A DNA stretch of 57,365 nt from assembly GCA_028823885.1 (NCBI GenBank), contig JAPPFK010000086.1:1-57365 (forward strand), given 5' to 3'. This DNA comes from Rhodospirillales bacterium (GTDB taxonomy: Bacteria > Pseudomonadota > Alphaproteobacteria > Rhodospirillales > UBA2165). The position numbers and the translations under genes are program-made. Positions 16,174 to 24,616 of the stretch are shown here, in pieces; positions within the stretch are counted from its first letter, which is position 1; every line of letters begins with the position of its first letter. Below the pieces are notes generated by a model. That model worked only from the letters and a program-made list of their open reading frames with translations. It was not told where the DNA came from and ran no database searches.

Positions 16174-17019
16174 ATGGCATCGAAGCCGGTCATCGCGGTT
16201 TTATTGATCCTTGTCCTCGCCGGCTGCTCCAGCCTGCGGCTGGCGTATTTTGGCCTCGACGTGGCCGCACGGAACCAGGTGGCGTTCTATTTGGACCTGG
16301 AAGACGATGACGAGCGCTGGTTCGCCGATGCGGCGATGGATCGCGTTCTCGATTGGCACCAGCTGGTAATGCTTCCCCGCTACGCCGCGTTTCTCCGTCG
16401 GCAGGCCGACGTTTTGGAAGCCGGAGATGTAAGCCGTGAACAGGTAATGGCCGCCATGCGGCAAACCCGCGCGCTCTACGAGGAGACCGTAAGGGGTGCA
16501 ACCGCCGAGGGCGCCTCGGTGCTCAAGCGCCATGCAAGCGAACCCCGCCGGGGATACCTGAAAGCTCGTTTCGACGAAAAGAACATGGAGCGCGAAGAAA
16601 GATTGGCCGAACCGATAGCGGAGCGGATCGAACGACGCGCCGAACGGCAGATCAGGAATATCGAACGGTTTCTCGGCGAGCTGTCCGGCGAGCAGCGGGA
16701 TCGCGTCCGCACCTATGCCTCGGAGGCGGCTAGAGGCTCGTCTGTTTGGCTGAACGCCCGAAAATCGCGGCAAAAGGCTTTTTTGGCCTACTTGGCCACC
16801 GATCCGGAGATCGGCGACCTGAAGCAGTATTTGGACAAGGTTCTGTTGGCCCCGGACGAAAATATGGCGCCCGGCTATCGCCAATTCATCGCCGGGCGAA
16901 CCGAACGGTTTGGCCGGTTGATGTTCGATATCATTTCGTCATTCACCGAAGATCAGCGCAAAACCGCCGGCGGCCGTCTCCGGGGTTATGCCGACGAGCT
17001 GCTGGCGATCTCCAGTTAG
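16174..17019 (+). CDS. DUF6279-family lipoprotein
   Basis: A 281-residue predicted lipoprotein. A short hydrophobic signal leads to the lipobox LAGC with lipidated C18. The mature part is strongly helical and Arg/Glu-rich, opening with SSLRLAYFGLDVAARNQVAFYLDLEDDDERWF and LDWHQLVMLPRYAAFLRR, a pattern I associate with DUF6279 lipoproteins, whose function is unknown. The ATG at 16174 places the signal peptide correctly. The gene overlaps the 3' end of the convergent AbrB-family gene by four bases. Confidence 0.75.
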   Translation: MASKPVIAVLLILVLAGCSSLRLAYFGLDVAARNQVAFYLDLEDDDERWFADAAMDRVLDWHQLVMLPRYAAFLRRQADVLEAGDVSREQVMAAMRQTRALYEETVRGATAEGASVLKRHASEPRRGYLKARFDEKNMEREERLAEPIAERIERRAERQIRNIERFLGELSGEQRDRVRTYASEAARGSSVWLNARKSRQKAFLAYLATDPEIGDLKQYLDKVLLAPDENMAPGYRQFIAGRTERFGRLMFDIISSFTEDQRKTAGGRLRGYADELLAISS

Positions 17020-18152
17020 TTTTCTTCCAGATTCAGACGTTTCTTGAGTTGTGCCATGATGATGGGCGCACCGGCAACGATGAACAGAAATCGGACCAAC
17101 TGGTGAGTGATGACGAACGTCACCTCGATCCCAAGGGCGAAGCCGATTAACGCCATTTCGACAAAACCGCCCGGCGCGTAGCCAAGGATCAATGCCTGCG
17201 GCTCCAGCCCGGAAATGGGACCGGCGGCCAATGCCATCAGCAGCGCCAACACCACCATAGACGTCCCGGCAATGCTGCCATGGACGAGATATACGCCAAC
17301 CTCTCGTACTTTCACCCCGTTGTACATGGCGCCGACGCTGGCCCCGATTATCAACTGCGCCACTGCCATCGGCTCATCCGGCATCGGCGAAGACACCACC
17401 CCGGCGAGCGTCAGCGCCCCGACGGCAAGGAGCGGCCCCATGAGCGTAGGCGCTGGGAGACGCAGTCTCCCCGCCAACGGGATCGCGGCGATGGAAGCAA
17501 TTAACCAGATGGCCGCGTCCAGCGGAGCCACATCATCAAAATGAGCGTCGGTCCCCGCGGAACCGGTCGGCTCGTACCCGGCAAACAGTCTGAATGAAAT
17601 GGGAATGAGGATGACGGTGGCCGCAAGCCGGGAAATCTGCATCAGCGATATAATCCGCACATCGCCGCCGAAGCTTTCGCCAATGATCGTCATCGGCAAT
17701 ACGCCGCCGGGCATGGCGGAAAAATAGGCCGTCACCGGTCCATAGCCGGCCACTCTGTGGTAGTAGAGGAACATCGCCGTGCCGGTGACGATGACAAAGA
17801 TCACCACCCCGGCGCTGCTGATCATCCAGGTTTGAATCTGCTGGGCAATATCCGGAGGAACGCCGGCCCCGAACATGATCCCCATGACGATGAACATGGA
17901 CGAGCGCAGCCAAGTCGGAATCCACACCCTGACCCCGGACATGGCCGCGGCCGCCGTCACGACCATCGGACCCAGCATCCAAGGAAGCGGCAGGGTCAGA
18001 TAGACGGCGCCTGCTGCCCCGATCGCCCCCAATAGCATGGCGACGGCCAACGGCCGCCATTTTTCGCGCAGTTCATTCAGAGCGTTGAAAACGGAAATCG
18101 GCAATGGCGGGGTTCGGTTCTCTGGATCGGGGATCAACTCCCTAGCCCGCAT
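17016..18152 (-). CDS. AbrB-family (PF05145-type) membrane protein
   Basis: A 378-residue polytopic membrane protein with about ten helices in two similar halves; each half carries a PGG or PxG element (FSAMPGGVLPMTIIGE and LGYAPGGFVEMALIG). This is the family often labelled AbrB or ammonia monooxygenase in databases. It is a putative transporter and not related to the DNA-binding AbrB of Bacillus. The ATG at 18152 is preferred over the TTG at 18161. Function and substrate are not established. It is divergent from an acyl-CoA ligase gene. Confidence 0.8.
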   Translation of the reverse strand: MRARELIPDPENRTPPLPISVFNALNELREKWRPLAVAMLLGAIGAAGAVYLTLPLPWMLGPMVVTAAAAMSGVRVWIPTWLRSSMFIVMGIMFGAGVPPDIAQQIQTWMISSAGVVIFVIVTGTAMFLYYHRVAGYGPVTAYFSAMPGGVLPMTIIGESFGGDVRIISLMQISRLAATVILIPISFRLFAGYEPTGSAGTDAHFDDVAPLDAAIWLIASIAAIPLAGRLRLPAPTLMGPLLAVGALTLAGVVSSPMPDEPMAVAQLIIGASVGAMYNGVKVREVGVYLVHGSIAGTSMVVLALLMALAAGPISGLEPQALILGYAPGGFVEMALIGFALGIEVTFVITHQLVRFLFIVAGAPIIMAQLKKRLNLEEN

Positions 18153-18172
18153 CGCCGGCAAGGTCCACCCCC

Positions 18173-18193
18173 GCCAGAAATTCCCCGTCTGGC
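18173..18193. repeat. Short inverted repeat in divergent promoter region
   Basis: GCCAGA at 18173-18178 and TCTGGC at 18188-18193, spaced by nine bases, lie 20 bases before the AbrB-family start and about 95 before the acyl-CoA ligase start. It is a possible regulator site, but six-base arms can arise by chance. Confidence 0.3.
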
Positions 18194-18286
18194 AAAGAGA
18201 ACTTGATTTGGATTAAGATCGAACCAGTCCCCCTTCGCTAAAACGCGGGTAGTGACAGACATTTACGGCCGTCAGGGAGGTCACCG

Positions 18287-19918
18287 ATGACCAATCCGTA
18301 TGATCAACTCGACCAGGTCGAGGCGAATTTCGTCCCGATTTCTCCGTTGAGTTTTTTGCGGCGCGCGGCGCGCGTGTATCCGAATCACCCTGCCGTCGTC
18401 CACGGCGAACGGGAGTACAGCTACGCGGAGACGTTCGCCCGCTCCCGGCGGCTGGCCAGCGCACTTGACCGGGCAGGTATCGGCAAAGGCGATACCGTGG
18501 CGGCGATGTGCACCAACACCCCTGAAATTTTCGAGGCCCACTACGGAGTCCCTGTGACCGGCGCCGTACTCAATGCGATCAACACCCGGCTGGAGGCCGA
18601 CACCATCGCGTACATTTTGGATCATGGCGAGGCCAAGGTGCTGATCACCGACCGCGAGTATTCCGCGGTGATCAAGGAAGCGCTCGGCAAAGCCAAGGTC
18701 AAGCCTCGGGTCATCGATGTAAACGACGCCCTGGCGCCGGAGGGCGAAAACCTCGGTGACGAGGACTATGAAAGCTTCATTGGCGGCGGCGACGAGGAGT
18801 ATGCGTGGAAACTGCCGGACAACGAGTGGAACGCCATCTCTCTCAACTACACGTCCGGCACGACAGGCAATCCCAAGGGCGTCGTCTGCCACCACCGCGG
18901 CGCATACATGAATGCCATCGGCAATGCCATGGCCTGGAACATGACGGAAAATCCCAACTACCTGTGGACGCTGCCCATGTTCCACTGCAATGGCTGGTGC
19001 TTCCCGTGGGCGTTGGCCGCATATGGCGGGACCTCGTTCTGCCTCAGAAACGTCGAAGCGAAAGCCATCTACGACTCTATTGCCGATCAGGGCGTCGACC
19101 ATCTCTGCGGCGCGCCGATCGTTCTCGGCATGATCGTCAACGCTTCGGATAATGAGAAACGGGAGTTCGACCATCTCGTCAAAGTGATGACCGCCGGAGC
19201 CGCGCCGCCTGCCGCCGTTCTCGAGAAAATGGAGACCGGCGGATTTGAGGTTACCCACACCTACGGCCTGACGGAAGTTTACGGACCTGCCACGGTCTGC
19301 GCCTGGCACGATGAATGGAACGAGCTGAGCGCCGAGGAGCAGGCAAACCTCCGCGCCCGCCAAGGTGTCCCTTTCGCCGTGTCCGAGGAACTGGCGGTGA
19401 TCAATCCGGAAAGCATGGAGCCGGTACCGGCGGACGGCGAAACCATGGGCGAGGTGATGTTCCAGGGCAACAATGTGATGAAGGGGTATCTGAAAAACCC
19501 CGAAGCCACCTCGGAGGCCTTCGCCGGCGGCTACTTCCACTCCGGAGACCTCGGCGTGATGCACCCGGACGGCTACATCGAACTTCGCGACCGGTCCAAG
19601 GACATCATCATCTCGGGCGGTGAGAACATTTCATCCATCGAGGTGGAAAGCATGCTTTACAAGCACCCGGCGGTCCTGGCCGTGGCTGTCGTCGCCAAGC
19701 CCGACGAGAAGTGGGGCGAAACGCCGTGCGCGTTCGTGGAACTCAAACCGGATGCCGATGACGTAAGCGCCCAGGAAATCATCGATTTCGCCCGGGACAA
19801 TCTGGCCCATTTCAAGTGCCCCCGCTACGTGGTGTTCGGCGAATTGCCAAAGACATCGACCGGCAAAATCCAGAAGTTCGTGCTTCGAGGCCGAGTGGAC
19901 GAAGCCGCCGCGCCTTAA
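18287..19918 (+). CDS. Acyl-CoA synthetase (DmdB / medium-chain ligase type)
   Basis: AMP-forming acyl-CoA ligase of 543 residues in the ANL superfamily. Visible motifs: P-loop YTSGTTGNPKG (188-198), the YGLTEVYGP adenine motif, the RSKDIIISGGENISS hinge, and the catalytic lysine K527 in KTSTGKIQK. The VCHHRGAYMNAIGN and MFHCNGWCFPW segments are typical of the group that includes 3-methylmercaptopropionyl-CoA ligase (DmdB) and medium-chain ligases, so activity on DMSP-derived or short/medium acids is possible. No other DMSP genes are here. A strong GGGAGG ribosome binding site precedes the ATG. The 3' end faces the Anbu gene with a 19-base gap. Confidence 0.88.
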   Translation: MTNPYDQLDQVEANFVPISPLSFLRRAARVYPNHPAVVHGEREYSYAETFARSRRLASALDRAGIGKGDTVAAMCTNTPEIFEAHYGVPVTGAVLNAINTRLEADTIAYILDHGEAKVLITDREYSAVIKEALGKAKVKPRVIDVNDALAPEGENLGDEDYESFIGGGDEEYAWKLPDNEWNAISLNYTSGTTGNPKGVVCHHRGAYMNAIGNAMAWNMTENPNYLWTLPMFHCNGWCFPWALAAYGGTSFCLRNVEAKAIYDSIADQGVDHLCGAPIVLGMIVNASDNEKREFDHLVKVMTAGAAPPAAVLEKMETGGFEVTHTYGLTEVYGPATVCAWHDEWNELSAEEQANLRARQGVPFAVSEELAVINPESMEPVPADGETMGEVMFQGNNVMKGYLKNPEATSEAFAGGYFHSGDLGVMHPDGYIELRDRSKDIIISGGENISSIEVESMLYKHPAVLAVAVVAKPDEKWGETPCAFVELKPDADDVSAQEIIDFARDNLAHFKCPRYVVFGELPKTSTGKIQKFVLRGRVDEAAAP

Positions 19919-19937
19919 CCCTGGCGGGAAATGCGGG

Positions 19938-20717
19938 TTAGGATTTACCGTCGTTGATATCGCGGATGACGGCCAGGGTCTCGTCGAACCAATCGGGGTC
20001 CGGGAGCTCGGCATAAGCGCGGCGGAGCGCCAAACTCCAGCGATCGCGAATGTCGGAGAAGTAAGCGTCGTCCTCGTCCAGGGTCCGGCGAAGCCGGGTT
20101 CGGAGGGCGCCATCCTGGTAAACCAGAAGATCGACCGGAAATCCGACCGATAAATTGCTTCGAAGGGTCGAGTCCATGGACACCAGGGCGAGTTTGGTCG
20201 CGTCTTTCAGGGACATCTCTGAGGTTACGGCGCGGTCGAGAATGGGCTTGCCGTATTTGTGCTCACCGACTTGCAGGAACGGCGTGTCTTCGGAAGCCTG
20301 AATAAAATTCCCCTCGGCATATATCTGGAACAATCGCGTCCGTCCGCCCGCCAGTTGGCCGCCGAGGAGGAACGACGCGTTGAACTCTTGATCATGCCGC
20401 TCGAGAGCTTTTCCGTCGGCCTCGTAAACATCGCGGATCGCCGAGCCCACCAGCCGGGCCGCCCGGAACATGCTGGTGACGCCGAACAGGCCTCCATCTC
20501 CCCGGTTATCCGGCCCGTTCCACTCTTCGATCAAATTGACCACCGCCTGGGAGATAGCAAGATTTCCGGCAGACAACAGACAGAAAACACGATCGCCGGG
20601 ACGCTCCCAGACGGTCATTTTGCGATAGGTCGCGATGTTGTCCACGCCCGCATTCGTCCGCGAATCCGACAGCATCACCAGCCCTTCGTCGACCAGCACC
20701 CCAACGCAGTACGTCAT
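19938..20717 (-). CDS. Anbu, proteasome-like peptidase
   Basis: Ntn-hydrolase of the Anbu (ancestral beta subunit) family, a proteasome and HslV relative. The protein of 259 residues starts Met-Thr-Tyr-Cys, so removal of Met exposes the catalytic N-terminal threonine without a propeptide, as known for Anbu. The following EGLVMLSDSRTNAGVDNIATYRKM segment is the family hallmark. Published Anbu assemblies are open helical rings; peptidase activity has been hard to show. It is the last gene of a run with ATP-grasp, alpha-E and transglutaminase-like genes, the standard Anbu neighbourhood, which suggests a peptide-ligation/cleavage pathway. Confidence 0.92.
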   Translation of the reverse strand: MTYCVGVLVDEGLVMLSDSRTNAGVDNIATYRKMTVWERPGDRVFCLLSAGNLAISQAVVNLIEEWNGPDNRGDGGLFGVTSMFRAARLVGSAIRDVYEADGKALERHDQEFNASFLLGGQLAGGRTRLFQIYAEGNFIQASEDTPFLQVGEHKYGKPILDRAVTSEMSLKDATKLALVSMDSTLRSNLSVGFPVDLLVYQDGALRTRLRRTLDEDDAYFSDIRDRWSLALRRAYAELPDPDWFDETLAVIRDINDGKS

Positions 20718-20759
20718 TTTCGATTTCCTCGCACAACCACTCCCAGGAACGCCACGAGC

Positions 20760-21569
20760 TTACTGAGCGGCACTTACCCGCACCTGAACCTGCATCTGCT
20801 CATCGGCGGATCCGAGCCGTAACCCCCGGACAGGCGCCGCATCAAGATAGTCCCGGCCAACGGCAACCCGGACGTGAGCATCGGTTGGACAAATGCGGTT
20901 TGCAACATCAAATCCAACCCACCCCAAATCGCCGACAAACATTTCCGCCCAGGCGTGACCGGCGTCAAAGGGCCCGGCGCTTCCTTCGCTCCACAGGTAG
21001 CCGCTCACGTAGCGGGCGGGCACCTCGAGGGCGCGGGCGCAGGCAATGAACACGTGCGCGTGGTCTTGGCAAACACCGGCGCCGGCGGCAATCGCCTCGG
21101 CGGCGGTATGGGCCGCATCGGTGGCACCGGTCTCATAGTCAACGGCGTCACGGACCAAGCCCATAAGTCGGTGACCAAGATCCAGATTTCCATCGGCGTT
21201 GCGTTTCGCTTGCCGGGCCAAGCCGTGAATCGCCTCGTTCGCTTCGGTGAGGCCGGTTGATCTGAGATAAAACAGGGGTCGAAAACGCTCAATGGCGCCG
21301 GAGAGCACGCCGTTCGTATCTTGGGTGCGAACCTCCCCCGACGCCCGGATGGTGACGTGGGAATGGTCTCCGAGGGTGGTGAGCGTGTGCACCAGATTGC
21401 CGAAACCGTCCTCCCCCGACGAGGCCGGGGAACGCCCGCGCCCGGCAATGTTCCACCGAAGCACCGACTGCCCGCTGGAAATGCAGGGTGTCAACCTGAG
21501 CGCCTGGATCGAGTAGTTGACCGGCCGGTCGTAGCGGTACGTGGTCTCGTGGGAAATGACGATGTCCAT
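20760..21569 (-). CDS. Transglutaminase-like cysteine peptidase (Anbu cluster)
   Basis: A 269-residue protein with the bacterial transglutaminase-like N-terminal beta domain (starting VISHETTYRYDRPVNYS) followed by a papain-like core. The catalytic triad is visible: C167 in GAGVCQDHAHVF, H205 in DAGHAWAEMF and D221 in WVGFDVAN. It lies 42 bases upstream of the Anbu gene and four bases downstream of the alpha-E gene. In such clusters it probably cleaves or transfers an amide bond made by the ATP-grasp enzyme; substrate unknown. Confidence 0.92.
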   Translation of the reverse strand: MDIVISHETTYRYDRPVNYSIQALRLTPCISSGQSVLRWNIAGRGRSPASSGEDGFGNLVHTLTTLGDHSHVTIRASGEVRTQDTNGVLSGAIERFRPLFYLRSTGLTEANEAIHGLARQAKRNADGNLDLGHRLMGLVRDAVDYETGATDAAHTAAEAIAAGAGVCQDHAHVFIACARALEVPARYVSGYLWSEGSAGPFDAGHAWAEMFVGDLGWVGFDVANRICPTDAHVRVAVGRDYLDAAPVRGLRLGSADEQMQVQVRVSAAQ

Positions 21570-21573
21570 CGGC

Positions 21574-22509
21574 TCAGGCCAGATAATCCCGTTGAATCTG
21601 GCGCCCCAATCGATTGTTGCGCTGAATGAAATCGGTCAAGAACTCGTGGAGACCGCGCTGGAAAACGTCCTCGGCAGGCTGGTAGGCAAGGTCGGCATGA
21701 AGCGCCTTTGCCATTCTCAAACATTCTTTCCGCTCCCCGTACATGTCGGACAGCCGCTCCAGGTATTCGGTGAGCCCCACGAGACAGGAAAGAAGTGAGC
21801 GGGGCACTTCGGCGCGGAGAATCAGCATCTCCGCGATCCGCCAAGGCTGCAGCGCACCCCGATAGAGATTGTGATACGCCCTGTTGGCCGTCACCGCCCT
21901 CAGCAATGCGCTCCACTGATAGAAGTCGAGGGTCCCGCCCACATCCTCGTGGTCAGGCAGCAGGACGTGGTACTTCACGTCCAGTAGCCGGGCAGTGTTA
22001 TCGGCACGCTCCAACAGCATTCCCATCATGACGAAGAAATAGGCATCGTTGCGAAGCATGGTGCTGGTCGTCGCGCCGACAAACTGGGTAGACCGGTCTT
22101 TAACCCAATCCAGATAATCCAGTATCCCGGCGCCGGACTCGGCCGAGTGCCGGCGGGAATGCAATTCAAGCCATGTGCTGTTGAGCGACTGCCACATGGC
22201 AGTCGTCAAGGAAACGCGAACGGCGCGGCCATTGCTCCGTGCGTTTTCGAGACACGAAGGAATCGAATAAGGGTTGTCGTTCCGAATTCCGATGAATTCG
22301 ATGACGTTTTGAGCGCCCACGGTCTCGTATTCCCGGTCGAAGGCGTCCTGGCAACCGGCAATGGCCAAGGTCGATGCCCACTCGGTACCGTCGGCGCTGG
22401 CCGGCATGATCGACAGCCGGTGGCCAACTTCGAGCAGCCTCGCCAGACTTTCAGCCCGCTCCATGTAACGGGACATCCAAAAGAGATTGTCGGCGGTGCG
22501 GCTCAGCAT
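21574..22509 (-). CDS. Alpha-E domain protein (DUF403)
   Basis: An all-helical protein of 311 residues, starting MLSRTADNLFWMSRYMERAESLARLLEV, the standard beginning of alpha-E proteins. The family nearly always accompanies circularly permuted ATP-grasp and transglutaminase-like genes. Its biochemical role is not established. Seven bases separate it from the ATP-grasp gene and four from the transglutaminase-like gene. Confidence 0.92.
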   Translation of the reverse strand: MLSRTADNLFWMSRYMERAESLARLLEVGHRLSIMPASADGTEWASTLAIAGCQDAFDREYETVGAQNVIEFIGIRNDNPYSIPSCLENARSNGRAVRVSLTTAMWQSLNSTWLELHSRRHSAESGAGILDYLDWVKDRSTQFVGATTSTMLRNDAYFFVMMGMLLERADNTARLLDVKYHVLLPDHEDVGGTLDFYQWSALLRAVTANRAYHNLYRGALQPWRIAEMLILRAEVPRSLLSCLVGLTEYLERLSDMYGERKECLRMAKALHADLAYQPAEDVFQRGLHEFLTDFIQRNNRLGRQIQRDYLA

Positions 22510-22516
22510 AACGGGA

Positions 22517-23935
22517 TCATTCGTTCAGCACCCATGTATCCTTGGTGCCGCCGCCTTGGCTCGAGTTGACCACAAGAGAGCCCTCTTCGAGGGCGACCCG
22601 GGTCAGCCCGCCGGGGACGATTTTGGTCTCGCTGCCGACGAGGATGAAAGGGCGGAGATCCACGTGACGCGGGGCGACGCCGCTCTCGACAAACGTGGGG
22701 ACGGTGGAAAGGGCCAGCGTAGGCTGGGCGATGAACCGGTCCGGATCGGCGCGCAATCGCTCGGCATAGGTGGCAATCTCATCCTTGGTCGCCGCAGGGC
22801 CGACCAGCATGCCGTAGCCGCCTGACCCATGCACCTCCTTCACGACCAGGTCCTTCAGGTTGTCCAGGGTATAGGCGAGGTCATCCGGCTCGGAACACCG
22901 GTATGTCGGCACGTTGTTCAGGATCGGCTCCTCGGAAAGATAGAACCGGATCAAATCCGGCACATAGGTGTAAACGGACTTATCGTCGGCGATGCCGGCC
23001 CCGACGGCATTCGCAAGTACAATGTTCCCGGCGCGGTAGGCGGTCATGATCCCCGGTACGCCGAGCGCCGATCGCGGATTGAACGCCAATGGGTCGATAT
23101 AGGGGTCGTCGATCCGGCGATAGATGACGTCGACCCGTTTCGGACCCTGGGTCGTCCGCATGTAGACGATGTTGTCGGCGACGAACAAATCCTGTCCCTC
23201 GACCAGATCGACACCCATTTCATCGGCAAGAAAAGAATGTTCGTAGTAGGCACTGTTGTAACGGCCGGGCGTCAGAACGATAGTGGTGACGTCGCCCTGT
23301 GCGGCAGGGGGAGCAACGGACACCAGCGTCGAAAGGAGTTCTTCCGGGTAATGATCGACGGGCCGGACGGCGTAACTCCGGAACAGGTCGGGAAACAACC
23401 GCATGACCATCTCACGGTTCTCCAACATGTAGGAAACACCGGAGGGCGTCCGAACATTGTCCTCCAAAACGTAAAACTCGTCCGGGCCGACCCGAACCAG
23501 ATCGATGCCGGCGACATGGGTGTAGACGCCGCCCGGCACCTGCAGACCCTGCATTTGCGGCTCATACGCATCGTTAAGCAGGACAAGGGAGGGATCGATA
23601 ATGCCTTCATCCAGGGCCCGCTGTTCCCCATAGACGTCGCAGAGGAACATATTCAGCGCCTTGACCCGCTGATCGAGGCCGCGCGCCATCAATTCCCATT
23701 CCCGGGCGCTGATCAATCGGGGAATGACGTCGAACGGGATGATGCGCTCGGTGCCGCCGCCCTCGCCATACACGGCAAAGGTTATGCCGCTCTTACGATA
23801 GAGAAGTTCGGTCTCCTCCCTTTTGAGCGCCATCACGTCGGCCGGCGTTTGGTCGAGCCAATCCTGAACCCCCCGGTACAGGTCTCGGACCGCCCCGCCG
23901 CCGTCCCGCATCTCGTTGAACGGCTCCTTGGTCAT
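22517..23935 (-). CDS. Circularly permuted ATP-grasp protein (DUF404/DUF407)
   Basis: A 472-residue protein of the circularly permuted type 2 ATP-grasp family, thought to form amide bonds using ATP. Family segments include GITFAVYGEGGGTERIIPFD near the N terminus, LNMFLCDVYGEQ, YVLEDNVRTPSGVSYMLENR, KEVHGSGGYGMLVGP as the likely nucleotide loop, and the C-terminal SSQGGGTKDTWVLNE. It is the first of four genes of the Anbu cluster and lies 54 bases downstream of the carbonic anhydrase gene. Confidence 0.92.
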   Translation of the reverse strand: MTKEPFNEMRDGGGAVRDLYRGVQDWLDQTPADVMALKREETELLYRKSGITFAVYGEGGGTERIIPFDVIPRLISAREWELMARGLDQRVKALNMFLCDVYGEQRALDEGIIDPSLVLLNDAYEPQMQGLQVPGGVYTHVAGIDLVRVGPDEFYVLEDNVRTPSGVSYMLENREMVMRLFPDLFRSYAVRPVDHYPEELLSTLVSVAPPAAQGDVTTIVLTPGRYNSAYYEHSFLADEMGVDLVEGQDLFVADNIVYMRTTQGPKRVDVIYRRIDDPYIDPLAFNPRSALGVPGIMTAYRAGNIVLANAVGAGIADDKSVYTYVPDLIRFYLSEEPILNNVPTYRCSEPDDLAYTLDNLKDLVVKEVHGSGGYGMLVGPAATKDEIATYAERLRADPDRFIAQPTLALSTVPTFVESGVAPRHVDLRPFILVGSETKIVPGGLTRVALEEGSLVVNSSQGGGTKDTWVLNE

Positions 23936-23989
23936 GGCTCAAATCATAACAGCATTGTCGGTTGCGCAAAGATTGGGCCGGCCAGGTCT

Positions 23990-24607
23990 TCAGGCGGGAA
24001 GTACGGCCTCCCAGCGGCCCTTGTCCACCATGCGATGCAGGTTTCCGCCATCGAGGTCGAAGACAAAGCCATGTATCTCGATATCACCGCTGTCCAGCCT
24101 TGCCTTTACCCAAGGATAACTGCGCAGGTTATCCAGGGAATTCGCAACCGCGTTTCGTTCGACCGCCCTCAGGTAGTCCTCGCCGGTTTGCTCCTGCTCC
24201 CGGGCCGTTTCGGCGATTTTGACCCAGTCGTCGATAAATTCCCGCTTGGGACCGTTTCCGGCGCCGTCACAGAGACGCTTTATCCCGCCGCAATGGGTGT
24301 GTCCCAAGACCACGATGTGATCGACGTCGAGATCGCGCACGGCATATTCCAGGGCGGCGGCCGTGCCGTGTGGGCGCCCATCGGGGGAGTAGGGTGGAAC
24401 CAGATTGGCGACGTTCCTCACCACAAAGAGCTGGCCTGGCGCCGCCTCGGTGATGATCGAGGGATTCACCCGGCTGTCCGCGCAGGCGATGACCATGACC
24501 TCGGGATGCTGGCCGTGTTGGACGAGGTCTCGATAAATCTCGGGACGGCCCTCGAAATATTTCCGCCGGAACGATTTGACGCCGGCGATAAGGCGGTTGA
24601 TGGGCAT
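23990..24607 (-). CDS. Beta-carbonic anhydrase
   Basis: Interconverts CO2 and bicarbonate. The 205-residue protein carries the zinc ligands C42 (in CADSR, with the catalytic dyad D44/R46), H103 and C106 (in GHTHCGG). The GTAAALEYAV segment is typical of the prokaryotic beta class. It lies nine bases after tctA, so it is probably co-transcribed with the transporter, and could supply bicarbonate for carboxylation or pH balance linked to carboxylate uptake. That link is inference. Confidence 0.95.
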   Translation of the reverse strand: MPINRLIAGVKSFRRKYFEGRPEIYRDLVQHGQHPEVMVIACADSRVNPSIITEAAPGQLFVVRNVANLVPPYSPDGRPHGTAAALEYAVRDLDVDHIVVLGHTHCGGIKRLCDGAGNGPKREFIDDWVKIAETAREQEQTGEDYLRAVERNAVANSLDNLRSYPWVKARLDSGDIEIHGFVFDLDGGNLHRMVDKGRWEAVLPA

Positions 24608-24616
24608 GGGTCTCGA

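Noticed and set aside
17016..18152. Reading the AbrB-family gene as a DNA-binding transition-state regulator
   Set aside because: The product is an obvious ten-helix membrane protein; the database name is shared by an unrelated family.
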